DNA of 9,292 nt from Coriobacteriia bacterium (GTDB lineage: Bacteria > Actinomycetota > Coriobacteriia > Anaerosomatales > SLCP01). The position numbers and the translations under genes are program-made. Under the pieces are notes generated by a model. The model was not told where the DNA came from and did no database searches. It saw only the letters and a list, made by a program, of their open reading frames with translations. Positions 1 through 6,069 of this stretch are shown here, in pieces. How positions within the stretch are numbered: the first letter of the stretch is position 1; the number at the start of each line of letters is the position of its first letter. The stretch is taken from contig SKKZ01000009.1 of assembly GCA_007123455.1 (NCBI GenBank), positions 1-9,292 of the forward strand, in the 5' to 3' direction.

Positions 1-971
1 CCGAAGCCGAGCGACGTCAGGCCAAGCACGATATCCGCTCCATCGAAGACATCGTTGTCGAGCTGCTCCGAAACGCGCGCGACGCGCATGCCCAGCGTAT
101 CTTCATCGCCACCACCCGCGACGGAGACCGTCGGCTCCTCACCATGATCGACGACGGCGTCGGCATACCTTCGACGCATCATGATGCGGTGTTCGAACCG
201 CGCGTCACCTCCAAGCTCGATACGATGGTGATGGATCGTTGGGGGGTCCACGGGCGGGGCATGGCCCTGTTCTCGGTAAGGGCCAACGCGCCGACCTGTC
301 GTATCGCCGCCTCCGACACCCACCGCGGCACGTCCGTGACACTCTCGGCCGAGAGTGCCCTGATGCCCGAGCGGGCCGATCAGTCCAGCTGGCCCGTACT
401 TGAGCGCGACGAGAGCGGCATCCTCCGGGTCACACGTGGACCGCACAACATAATCAGGCGAGTCCTCGAGTTCGCATGCGAGCATCCCGAACTCGACGTC
501 CACCTCGGATCGCCCGCAGAGATCGCCGCTACCTTGTGCTCGGCCGCCCGGAACACGCTGGACACCTCCGAACTGCTCTTCTGCGACTCCCCCGAACACT
601 TTCCCGTCTGGCAACGTCCTGCGTCGGCGTGCGATGCCGCCGATCTCGTCACGATCACGGCTACGCTCGGTCTTCCGCTTTCAGAGCGGACCGCTCACAG
701 AATCCTTGCCGGTGAGCTCGCTCCTGTAGACACCGTCCTGGCTCAAGCCCAGGTCGAGGAGGAGCCGGCGGCTACTCCGACGCCCGACATCTACCGGGAC
801 AGAAGGAGTCTTAAGATCCACCACACCGACCTCGCCCGCTTCAAGCAGGACCTTGCGCGAGCCTTCGACGATCTCGCCGAACGATACTACCTCCACCTTA
901 AGGGTGAACCGAAGGTCAGCGTCACGCGCGACGGCATCAGGGTACGCTTCGAAGTCGAGAAGGAGGAGTGA
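1..971 (+). CDS. GHKL-superfamily ATP-binding protein (5' end cut off by window)
   Basis: The reading frame is open from base 3 to the TGA at 969-971, so the gene enters from the left and its start is not visible; the first in-frame ATG (144) lies inside the ATPase fold and is not the start. Counting the codon at 3-5 as residue 1, an N-box reads ELLRNARDA (20-28), a G1 box reads DDGVGIP (49-55), and a glycine-rich G2-type lid reads GVHGRGMA (81-88). This is the Bergerat ATP-binding fold shared by MutL, gyrase B, Hsp90 and histidine kinases. The catalytic-type Glu of the N-box fits MutL-like hydrolytic members better than kinases. The remaining roughly 210 residues are not recognised: a helical middle part, a Glu/Ala/Pro linker and a charged C-terminal segment. 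No phosphoacceptor, transducer domain or membrane segment is seen. Its biological role is unknown; spoVS lies 131 bases downstream. Confidence 0.75.
   Translation, partial: EAERRQAKHDIRSIEDIVVELLRNARDAHAQRIFIATTRDGDRRLLTMIDDGVGIPSTHHDAVFEPRVTSKLDTMVMDRWGVHGRGMALFSVRANAPTCRIAASDTHRGTSVTLSAESALMPERADQSSWPVLERDESGILRVTRGPHNIIRRVLEFACEHPELDVHLGSPAEIAATLCSAARNTLDTSELLFCDSPEHFPVWQRPASACDAADLVTITATLGLPLSERTAHRILAGELAPVDTVLAQAQVEEEPAATPTPDIYRDRRSLKIHHTDLARFKQDLARAFDDLAERYYLHLKGEPKVSVTRDGIRVRFEVEKEE
340..357. repeat. 18-base perfect palindrome inside the ATPase gene
   Basis: CACTCTCGG is followed directly by its exact reverse complement CCGAGAGTG. The central 12 bases, TCTCGGCCGAGA, recur at 3946-3957 at the centre of a second perfect 18-base palindrome. 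In both places the frame reads (L/V)-S-A-E-(S/T). The codons TCG GCC GAG are partly self-complementary, so chance through codon usage is a serious alternative to a binding site. Confidence 0.6.
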
Positions 972-995
972 GGGGTCCTGCCAGCGGTTATGCGC

Positions 996-1001
996 TATAA
1001 T
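996..1001 (+). promoter_or_regulatory. Candidate -10 box (TATAAT) upstream of spoVS
   Basis: A consensus TATAAT lies 25 bases after the stop of the ATPase gene and about 100 bases before spoVS. The spacing would give a start of transcription near 1008 and a leader of about 95 bases. No convincing -35 hexamer is seen 16-18 bases upstream (GGGTCC lies there). I see no clear sigma-H-type promoter, which is what drives spoVS in Bacillus subtilis. The leader (1008-1102) shows no recognisable riboswitch or strong terminator hairpin. Confidence 0.5.
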
Positions 1002-1090
1002 CGGCGCACGGATAAAGCTTGCGGCTCAGTTCCCGATAACTAGGCTATATGGCGGCCGTCAATGCAGCACACATCTAGCATCTACGCAGC

Positions 1091-1097
1091 AGAGGAG
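1091..1097 (+). promoter_or_regulatory. Ribosome binding site of spoVS
   Basis: AGAGGAG ends five bases before the GTG at 1103. It decides this GTG as the start and gives a protein that aligns from its first residue with the SpoVS family (M-E-V-L-K-V-S-S-K-S). Confidence 0.8.
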
Positions 1098-1102
1098 CAC
1101 CC

Positions 1103-1375
1103 GTGGAAGTACTCAAGGTCTCCAGCAAGTCCAATCCCAATTCTGTCGCGGGCGCACTTGCAGGAATCATCCGCGAGCAGGGTCCGGTAGAGGTTCAGAC
1201 TGTGGGCGCAGGAGCCCTCAACCAGGCGATCAAGGCGATTGCCATCGCGCGTGGGTTCATCGCGCCTTCCGGCCTGGAACTCACCTGCATACCCGCGTTC
1301 GCTGATATCCTCATCAACGGCGAGGAGCGGACCGCGATACGCTTGCTCGTCGAGCCACGGGACATGCACCGCTGA
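1103..1375 (+). CDS. spoVS: Stage V sporulation protein S (SpoVS), Alba-like
   Basis: This 90-residue protein is highly similar over its whole length to Bacillus subtilis SpoVS (86 residues). Diagnostic stretches are KSNPNSVAGALAG (9-21), VGAGALNQAIKAIAIARG (34-51) and INGEERTAI (71-79). SpoVS is a small cytoplasmic protein with an Alba-like fold, probably nucleic-acid binding. In Bacillus it affects septation and late sporulation, but close relatives are common in bacteria not known to sporulate, so its presence does not prove spore formation. The GTG start is supported by a good Shine-Dalgarno sequence, and a TATAAT box lies about 100 bases upstream. The PHP gene follows after 18 bases and is probably cotranscribed. 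In Bacillus the gene also lies close to miaB, as it does here. Family assignment is very secure; function here is unknown. Confidence 0.95.
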   Translation: MEVLKVSSKSNPNSVAGALAGIIREQGPVEVQTVGAGALNQAIKAIAIARGFIAPSGLELTCIPAFADILINGEERTAIRLLVEPRDMHR

Positions 1376-1393
1376 CGCTTCCGGAGGTGGGAT

Positions 1394-2245
1394 GTGCGGT
1401 TCGATCTTCACGTACATACCACCGCGTCTGATGGAACCCTCACGCCTGCCGAACTAGTACGTCGTGCCGCCGCAAGCGAGTTGACAGCGATCGCGATCAC
1501 CGACCACGACTCTGTGGAAGGCGTACCCGAGGCTCTCGAAGCCGCTGCCTCACTCGCAAGCTCCCCGGTCGTCATTCCCGGTGTCGAGCTCTCGGCGGTC
1601 CATGACGGCCGCGACGTGCACATCCTCGGCTATTTCGTCCGCTACGCTGATACCGACCTGCAGGGGCACCTGTTCGACCTTCGAACCGCGCGTATCAATC
1701 GTGCCCGCGCGATCGTCGATGCGCTGTCGGCAGCAGGATACGAGCTGTCTCACGACGATGTCATGGCGCTGTCCGGCGGCGGTGCGGTGGGTCGCTCCCA
1801 TGTCGCCCGCGCGCTTGTGCACCGCGGACACGCCGCAGACGTCTCCGACGCATTCAAGCGCCTGCTCGGCAGGGGTCGTCCATTCTACGTTCCCAAGGAC
1901 GTACGCACACCCTCAGAGGTTCTGCGCGTCGTTCTCGATGCCGGCGGCGTCCCCGTGCTTGCCCATCCCGCCGTGACCGCGGTTGATGACCTCATACCGT
2001 CCCTCGTCGCCGAAGGTCTGGCCGGGCTTGAGGCGTATCACTCCGAGCACACCGCCGAAGACAGCGCTCGCTACGCCGCTCTCGCTGCCGAGCACGGCCT
2101 TCTCGTCACGGGCGGCACCGACTACCATGGGCCGACTGCGCCCAATCCGGACCTCGGCGCCATCGAGATGCCGCCTGCCGTATTGTCCACACTGTTCGCA
2201 GCTGCCGGGCGCACGCTTCCTCAGCTGCCGTTACGTGCGGACTGA
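1394..2245 (+). CDS. PHP-domain phosphoesterase (RNase AM / 3',5'-nucleoside bisphosphate phosphatase family)
   Basis: The 283-residue product has the full metal-ligand set of a polymerase-and-histidinol-phosphatase (PHP) domain: HVHTTASDG (6-14), TDHD (36-39), PGVE (62-65), H76 in DVHILGY, H136 in GRSHVARAL, AHP (190-192) and GGTDYHG (240-246). The SHVARAL and GTDYHG motifs match the YciV/TrpH branch. Characterised members use a trinuclear metal site to remove phosphate from 3',5'-nucleoside bisphosphates or to digest short RNA and DNA from the 5' end (RNase AM). The start GTG has CGGAGGTGG at 1382-1390 as ribosome binding site. The length is normal for a single-domain member. It lies 18 bases after spoVS and is probably in the same operon. 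The exact substrate cannot be read from the sequence; a role in RNA turnover is inferred from the family. Confidence 0.88.
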   Translation: MRFDLHVHTTASDGTLTPAELVRRAAASELTAIAITDHDSVEGVPEALEAAASLASSPVVIPGVELSAVHDGRDVHILGYFVRYADTDLQGHLFDLRTARINRARAIVDALSAAGYELSHDDVMALSGGGAVGRSHVARALVHRGHAADVSDAFKRLLGRGRPFYVPKDVRTPSEVLRVVLDAGGVPVLAHPAVTAVDDLIPSLVAEGLAGLEAYHSEHTAEDSARYAALAAEHGLLVTGGTDYHGPTAPNPDLGAIEMPPAVLSTLFAAAGRTLPQLPLRAD

Positions 2246-2260
2246 CGCCCGCTCCGTGCC

Positions 2261-2290
2261 GGTCCGAAGCTACACGGGTCCGTGCTACAC
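2261..2290 (+). repeat. Imperfect tandem repeat in the miaB promoter region
   Basis: The unit GGTCCG-(1 or 2 bases)-GCTACAC occurs twice in succession: GGTCCG 2261-2266 with GCTACAC 2269-2275, then GGTCCG 2277-2282 with GCTACAC 2284-2290. The second copy contributes the TG and most of the extended -10 box (TGCTACACT). The first copy lacks the TG and has a G in place of the final T of the hexamer, so it is probably not a second promoter. Local duplication or an operator are both possible. Confidence 0.6.
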
Positions 2291-2291
2291 T
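2283..2291 (+). promoter_or_regulatory. Extended -10 promoter of miaB, probably giving a leaderless transcript
   Basis: TGCTACACT is an extended -10 element (TG, one base, TACACT). The hexamer ends nine bases before the miaB ATG at 2301. Normal -10-to-start spacing puts transcription initiation at about 2298-2301, at or next to the start codon. The 20 bases before the ATG contain no Shine-Dalgarno sequence, which agrees with leaderless translation. No TTGACA-like -35 element is seen, as is usual for extended -10 promoters. Confidence 0.6.
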
Positions 2292-2300
2292 CGTCCGGCT

Positions 2301-3668
2301 ATGAGAGAGACCTACCTCATTCGCACCTTCGGGTGCCAGATGAACAAGCACGATTCCGAGCGCGTCGCAGGGCTACTGCGTGCGGACGGCTTGCACCCTG
2401 TCGATGAGGCTGAAGACGCTGACGTCGTCGTCTTCATGACGTGCTGTGTACGGGAGAACGCCGACGAACGCCTGCGCGGTCAGGTCGCCTCCCTGAAGAG
2501 CGTGAAGGCAGCCCGCGGAGGCCGCCAGACTATCGCCGTGGGCGGCTGTATCGGCCAGCGCGACGGCGAGCGCCTGCTTGACCAGCTACCCCATGTGGAT
2601 GTCGTCTTCGGCACGCACAACATCTCGCGTCTCACTTCGCTGATCGATGCAGCGTGCTCAGCCCGCGATCCTGTGGTCGAAGTGCTCGAATGCTCGACGG
2701 AATTCGCGAGCGACCTGCCCGCCGAGCGCGAACATCGGTGGCATGCCTGGGTCCCCATAACCGTCGGGTGCGACAATTTCTGTACGTACTGCATCGTCCC
2801 CCACGTCCGTGGGCGCGAAAGGTCCCGGCCCCTCGAAGAGATCGTCGCAGAGTGCGAACGCCTGGCAGGGGAGGGCGTTGTCGAGGTCACGCTCCTCGGT
2901 CAGAACGTGAACTCTTACGGGCGGGACCTCTATGGCTCGCCGCGCTTCGCTGACGCACTCCGCGCTGTGGCCGACACCGGGATCAGCCGAGTGCGATTCG
3001 CGACAAGCCATCCAAAGGATCTCTCCGAGGAGACCATCGGAGCGATGGCCGAGGTGCCGCAGGTCATGAGATCCCTTCATCTGCCGGTCCAGTCCGGGTC
3101 CGATCGTATTCTGGCAGCGATGAACCGCCGCTACACCAAGCGCTCCTACCTCGACCTCGTCGGGCGCCTGTACGATGCGATGCCGGACCTGGCGCTCTCC
3201 ACCGACGTCATCGTCGGCTTCCCCGGTGAGACCGAACAGGACTTCCTCGACACGCTCGAAGTCGTCGAGAGCGCTCGCTACGATCAGGCGTTCACCTTTC
3301 TCTACTCTCCGAGAGTCGGCACCCCGGCGGCGTCACTCACCGACGTGGTACCGCGCGAAGTGTCACAAGAGCGGTTCGACCGTCTCGTCGAGAAGGTTCA
3401 GCGCTCGGCACTCATGAAGAATCGCACGCTCGTCGGAAGCACCCAGAACGTGCTCTTCACCGGCGTTTCGAAACGCGACCCCGGTATCCTCGCGGGTCGC
3501 AGCGAAGGTAACAAGGTGATCCATGTGGACCTGCCACCCGATACCCGGGGCGATGCGTTCGCAGGACGTCTTGCACGCGTGAAGATCGATCAGGCCCAGA
3601 CATGGTTCCTCAGCGGGTACATTGTGGATGAAAGGTCCTCGCCCCCGGCTGCCGCAAACAGCCTCTGA
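2301..3668 (+). CDS. miaB: tRNA-2-methylthio-N6-dimethylallyladenosine synthase MiaB
   Basis: MiaB is a radical-SAM methylthiotransferase that adds a methylthio group at C2 of i6A37 in tRNAs, following MiaA. The 455-residue product has all three parts. The N-terminal UPF0004 domain (about 1-120) carries cluster ligands C12 (TFGCQMN), C48 (MTCCVRENADERL) and C83 (GGCIGQ). The radical-SAM core (about 146-375) carries C157, C161 and C164 in VGCDNFCTYC, plus SHPKD and LPVQSGSDRIL. A C-terminal TRAM domain follows (about 376-443). The start is the ATG at 2301, because the open frame upstream overlaps the PHP gene and lacks family similarity. There is no Shine-Dalgarno sequence; an extended -10 box lies just upstream. 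The Asn usually found before T-C in the second cysteine motif is Met here (M46), next to an extra Cys (C49). The fusion gene starts 21 bases later. MtaB and RimO are less likely, given the motif set. Confidence 0.95.
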   Translation: MRETYLIRTFGCQMNKHDSERVAGLLRADGLHPVDEAEDADVVVFMTCCVRENADERLRGQVASLKSVKAARGGRQTIAVGGCIGQRDGERLLDQLPHVDVVFGTHNISRLTSLIDAACSARDPVVEVLECSTEFASDLPAEREHRWHAWVPITVGCDNFCTYCIVPHVRGRERSRPLEEIVAECERLAGEGVVEVTLLGQNVNSYGRDLYGSPRFADALRAVADTGISRVRFATSHPKDLSEETIGAMAEVPQVMRSLHLPVQSGSDRILAAMNRRYTKRSYLDLVGRLYDAMPDLALSTDVIVGFPGETEQDFLDTLEVVESARYDQAFTFLYSPRVGTPAASLTDVVPREVSQERFDRLVEKVQRSALMKNRTLVGSTQNVLFTGVSKRDPGILAGRSEGNKVIHVDLPPDTRGDAFAGRLARVKIDQAQTWFLSGYIVDERSSPPAAANSL

Positions 3669-3689
3669 CATATAGCGAGGGATGACGAC

Positions 3690-5069
3690 ATGAGCGCATC
3701 GACGCTGGGGATAATCGCGCCTCACCCGCCCATAATGGTGCGTGAGGTCGGTGGTAAGCGAACCGAGGTGACCTCCGCCTCGATCGACGCCATGCATGCC
3801 GCTGCCGCCGCCCTGAGACGCTTCGCGCCCGACACCATCGTGGTCATCTCGCCACACACTCCTGCACTCGCCGATGCCTTCGCCATAGACACAGCACGTC
3901 ACACCTCCGGTGACCTAGCCCGTTTCGGCGCGCCCCGGTCCACCGTCTCGGCCGAGACGGACACCGAGTTCGCATGGCGGCTCCTCGAACATCTCGAGGC
4001 CTCGGGGATACCGGCGGTCTCGCGCGAGGATGCTTCCTCTCTCCAGCCGGGCACCCTCGACCACGGAGTGCTCGTGCCCCTGCATTTCCTCGATCCGGAC
4101 GGCGCGCACCCGCTCGTCAATGTCTCACTCTCGGGACTCTCCCTCGGGCATCACAGGCTGCTCGGAATCGCAGTGGCCGAGGTCGCTTCCGCACTCGGCC
4201 GCCGAATCGTCTTTCTCGCGAGCGGCGACCTCAGCCACCGTCTCCTCCCTGAGGCCCCCGCCGGTTTCTCCCCGCGCGGCAAGGAGTTCGACTCCGTGGT
4301 CGTCGAGCATGTGCGCAAGGGTGATCTCGACGACCTCGTCCATATCGACCGCGGCCTCTCGGAAGCGGCGGGCGAGTGCGGCTTGCGCTCTATCATCGCG
4401 CTCTCGGGAGTCCTTCCCGGAGCGCCCACACGGGTACTCGCCTATGAGGGCCCGTGGGGGGTCGGATACCTCACAGCGCTCGTCGGCGACGTTGAACCTC
4501 CACCGGGAGCCGGGGCGGAAACTACGGAGGACACCGGCCGCAAGGGCGGGAGCGCACGTGATGACGAGCATCCCCTCGTCAGGCTTGCGCGCTCATCCGT
4601 CTCGGACCATCTGGAACGCGGAATCGACCCCGTGCCCGACCGGATCGATGATCCGTCGCTCCCCGAGCGCGCCGGCGCTTTCGTGAGCCTGCATCTCGAC
4701 AACCGGCTCCGCGGCTGCATCGGAACGATATTGCCCACCAAGCCGACACTTGCCGAGGAGGTCGCCGCGAACGCCGTCAAGGCAGCGACGGCGGATCCCC
4801 GGTTCCCGCCCGTCTCCGTCGAGGACGTCCCGCTACTCGAGATCAAGGTCGACGTTCTCAGCCCGCCCGAAGAGTGCGCTCTCGCCGACCTCGACCCGTC
4901 GCGTTACGGAGTGATCGTCTCCTCCGGATGGCGCCAGGGTCTCCTGCTTCCCGACCTCGAGGGTGTTGATTCCCCGGCTCAGCAAGTCGACATCGCACGC
5001 AGGAAGGCGGGCATCGGACCTGAAGAGCCGTGTGCACTGGAGCGCTTTCGTGTCGACCGCTACACCTGA
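3690..5069 (+). CDS. Fusion protein: LigB-type extradiol dioxygenase-like domain plus AMMECR1 domain (AmmeMemoRadiSam system protein A type)
   Basis: The 459-residue product joins two domains. Residues 6-265 resemble the LigB/class III extradiol dioxygenase fold related to MEMO: APHPP (10-14, H12), ISPH (53-56, H56), TLDHGVLVPL (122-131), SGDLSH (178-183, H183) and YEGPWGVGY (252-260, E253). These His and Glu residues match the usual non-haem iron ligands and catalytic His, so metal binding is likely. A linker of about 29 residues rich in Gly, Glu and Thr follows. Residues 295-458 form an AMMECR1 domain with the hallmark LRGCIGTI (340-347), DPRFPPV (369-375) and DSPAQQVDIARRKAGI (427-442). 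AMMECR1 and MEMO proteins often occur with a dedicated radical-SAM protein, which is not in this window; the only radical-SAM neighbour is MiaB. The reaction is unknown. The ATG at 3690 has GAGGGA at 3677-3682. Its last 20 bases overlap miaA. Confidence 0.85.
   Translation: MSASTLGIIAPHPPIMVREVGGKRTEVTSASIDAMHAAAAALRRFAPDTIVVISPHTPALADAFAIDTARHTSGDLARFGAPRSTVSAETDTEFAWRLLEHLEASGIPAVSREDASSLQPGTLDHGVLVPLHFLDPDGAHPLVNVSLSGLSLGHHRLLGIAVAEVASALGRRIVFLASGDLSHRLLPEAPAGFSPRGKEFDSVVVEHVRKGDLDDLVHIDRGLSEAAGECGLRSIIALSGVLPGAPTRVLAYEGPWGVGYLTALVGDVEPPPGAGAETTEDTGRKGGSARDDEHPLVRLARSSVSDHLERGIDPVPDRIDDPSLPERAGAFVSLHLDNRLRGCIGTILPTKPTLAEEVAANAVKAATADPRFPPVSVEDVPLLEIKVDVLSPPEECALADLDPSRYGVIVSSGWRQGLLLPDLEGVDSPAQQVDIARRKAGIGPEEPCALERFRVDRYT
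3943..3960. repeat. 18-base perfect palindrome inside the fusion gene
   Basis: CCGTCTCGG is followed directly by its reverse complement CCGAGACGG. The 12-base core TCTCGGCCGAGA is identical to that of the palindrome at 340-357. It sits in the LigB-like domain, encoding T-V-S-A-E-T. It could form a cruciform or RNA hairpin or bind a dimeric protein; codon-driven chance is also possible. Confidence 0.6.
4398..4425 (+). repeat. Strong intragenic hairpin in the fusion gene
   Basis: GCGCTC (4398-4403), a bulged T (4404) and CGGGA (4405-4409) pair with TCCCG (4415-4419) and GAGCGC (4420-4425) around a five-base loop. This gives 11 base pairs with one bulge. No run of T follows, so it is not an intrinsic terminator. 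It lies in sequence coding for the end of the LigB-like domain. Confidence 0.45.
5039..5042 (+). promoter_or_regulatory. Ribosome binding site that decides the miaA start
   Basis: GGAG ends seven bases before GTG 5050, inside the end of the fusion gene. This supports 5050 over the in-frame GTG at 5032, which has only a weak GAAGAG upstream. No in-frame start lies between 5050 and the P-loop except internal valines. Confidence 0.55.
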
Positions 5070-6051
5070 GCCCTCCGGGGACACCCGTGTCGTCGCCGTG
5101 GTCGGTCCCACCGCAGTGGGCAAGACCGCGCTGGCCGAACGCATCGCGAGGGTACTCGGCGGCGAGATAGTCTCAGCCGACTCCATGCAGGTGTACAAAG
5201 GGATGGACATCGGTACCGCAAAGCCCCCGCCGGAGAAGCGATCCGTACCCTACCACTGCCTGGACCTGGTCGAGCCCGGCACACCGTTCAGTGCTGCACT
5301 GTTCCAGCGTGTTGCACGACAGTCCATCAACGAGATCGTTGCGGGAAGCCGGACGCCACTCGTATGCGGAGGCACAGGACTCTACATCCGTGCCGCACTC
5401 GATGACTGGGAGTTCCCGGGCGGAGAGCGCGCCACACACGAGCGTGAGGCTCTCGAACTCGAGGCGAAAACCGTCGGCCCGGAAGCGCTGCACGCCCGCC
5501 TCGCGGCCGTCGACGAAGCGTCCGCGGCCCTCATACATCCGTCTAACGTCCGGCGAACCATTCGCGCACTCGAAATGTATGCCCGAGGGGAGTCCTACGC
5601 TCGGCAGGCCGAACGGTTCTCGATGCGGAAAAGCGTCTACGACACCATCTTCGTCGGCCTCACGATGGATCGGGAGAAGCTCTACAAGCGCATCGACGAC
5701 CGTGTCGACGCGATGATCGAGATGGGGCTGCTTGCCGAGGTCCAAGCCCTCTTGCAGGCTGGATTCCGCTCCGCACTGACAGCAACACAAGCTATCGGCT
5801 ACAAAGAGCTGGTTCCTGTGGTCGAGGCAGATCGCGACCTCGCGGCCGCCACTGCTGAGATCAAACAGGCCACGCGGAGGTATGCGAAGCGTCAGATGAC
5901 CTGGTTCCGAAGTGACGCCCGCATCCGCTGGATAGACCGCACCGGGCGTTGCGATGATGAACTCACGGAAGTGGCGCTCGGACTGCTAGAATCCCATGAA
6001 CAGCCGACCGGAGTGCCCTTGCAGGGTACCTGGCGCCTGCCGACCACCTGA
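5050..6051 (+). CDS. miaA: tRNA dimethylallyltransferase MiaA
   Basis: MiaA transfers the dimethylallyl group of DMAPP to N6 of A37 in tRNAs that read codons starting with U, making the substrate of MiaB. With the GTG at 5050 the protein has 333 residues, close to the family's usual 300-320. It shows the P-loop GPTAVGKT (19-26), SADSMQVYKGMDIGTAKP (42-59) with the catalytic-type D44, CGGTGLYI (106-113), HPSNVRRTIRALEMY (163-177), QAIGYKE (247-253) and the C-terminal RRYAKRQMTWFR (276-287). No essential motif is missing. The start overlaps the preceding gene by 20 bases in another frame, so translational coupling is likely. Earlier in-frame GTG 5032 is the main alternative start. dapF follows 18 bases after the stop. 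Confidence 0.93.
   Translation: MSTATPEPSGDTRVVAVVGPTAVGKTALAERIARVLGGEIVSADSMQVYKGMDIGTAKPPPEKRSVPYHCLDLVEPGTPFSAALFQRVARQSINEIVAGSRTPLVCGGTGLYIRAALDDWEFPGGERATHEREALELEAKTVGPEALHARLAAVDEASAALIHPSNVRRTIRALEMYARGESYARQAERFSMRKSVYDTIFVGLTMDREKLYKRIDDRVDAMIEMGLLAEVQALLQAGFRSALTATQAIGYKELVPVVEADRDLAAATAEIKQATRRYAKRQMTWFRSDARIRWIDRTGRCDDELTEVALGLLESHEQPTGVPLQGTWRLPTT
5984..5992 (+). promoter_or_regulatory. Candidate extended -10 promoter for dapF inside the end of miaA
   Basis: TGCTAGAAT is a TG-n-TAGAAT element sharing TGCTANNNT with the elements before miaB and dapL. It would start transcription near 5999, giving a leader of about 70 bases before dapF. No good -35 hexamer is visible. Being inside coding sequence, it could be fortuitous. 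Confidence 0.35.
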
Positions 6052-6069
6052 GAGCCGGAGGTACAGCGA

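Noticed and set aside
1103..1375. spoVS as proof of a spore-forming organism
   Set aside because: SpoVS homologues are common in bacteria not known to sporulate, and no other sporulation gene is in the window.
1983..2300. Upstream extension of the miaB reading frame
   Set aside because: The frame is open, but this stretch overlaps the PHP gene in another phase and has no MiaB-like sequence. Family similarity begins at the ATG at 2301.
2411..2436. Eight-base inverted repeat TGAAGACG / CGTCTTCA inside miaB
   Set aside because: Stems this short with a ten-base loop are common by chance in GC-rich coding sequence.
4030..4686. 218-codon open frame on the plus strand
   Set aside because: It is an alternate phase of the LigB/AMMECR1 gene, rich in Ser and Arg as typical of out-of-frame GC-rich translation.
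4963..5049. Upstream extension of the miaA reading frame
   Set aside because: It overlaps the AMMECR1 coding region and would give an abnormally long N-terminus. The GTG at 5050 has a better-placed ribosome binding site.
5173..5790. 205-codon open frame on the minus strand
   Set aside because: It lies opposite miaA, whose motifs are complete, and has no recognisable domain.
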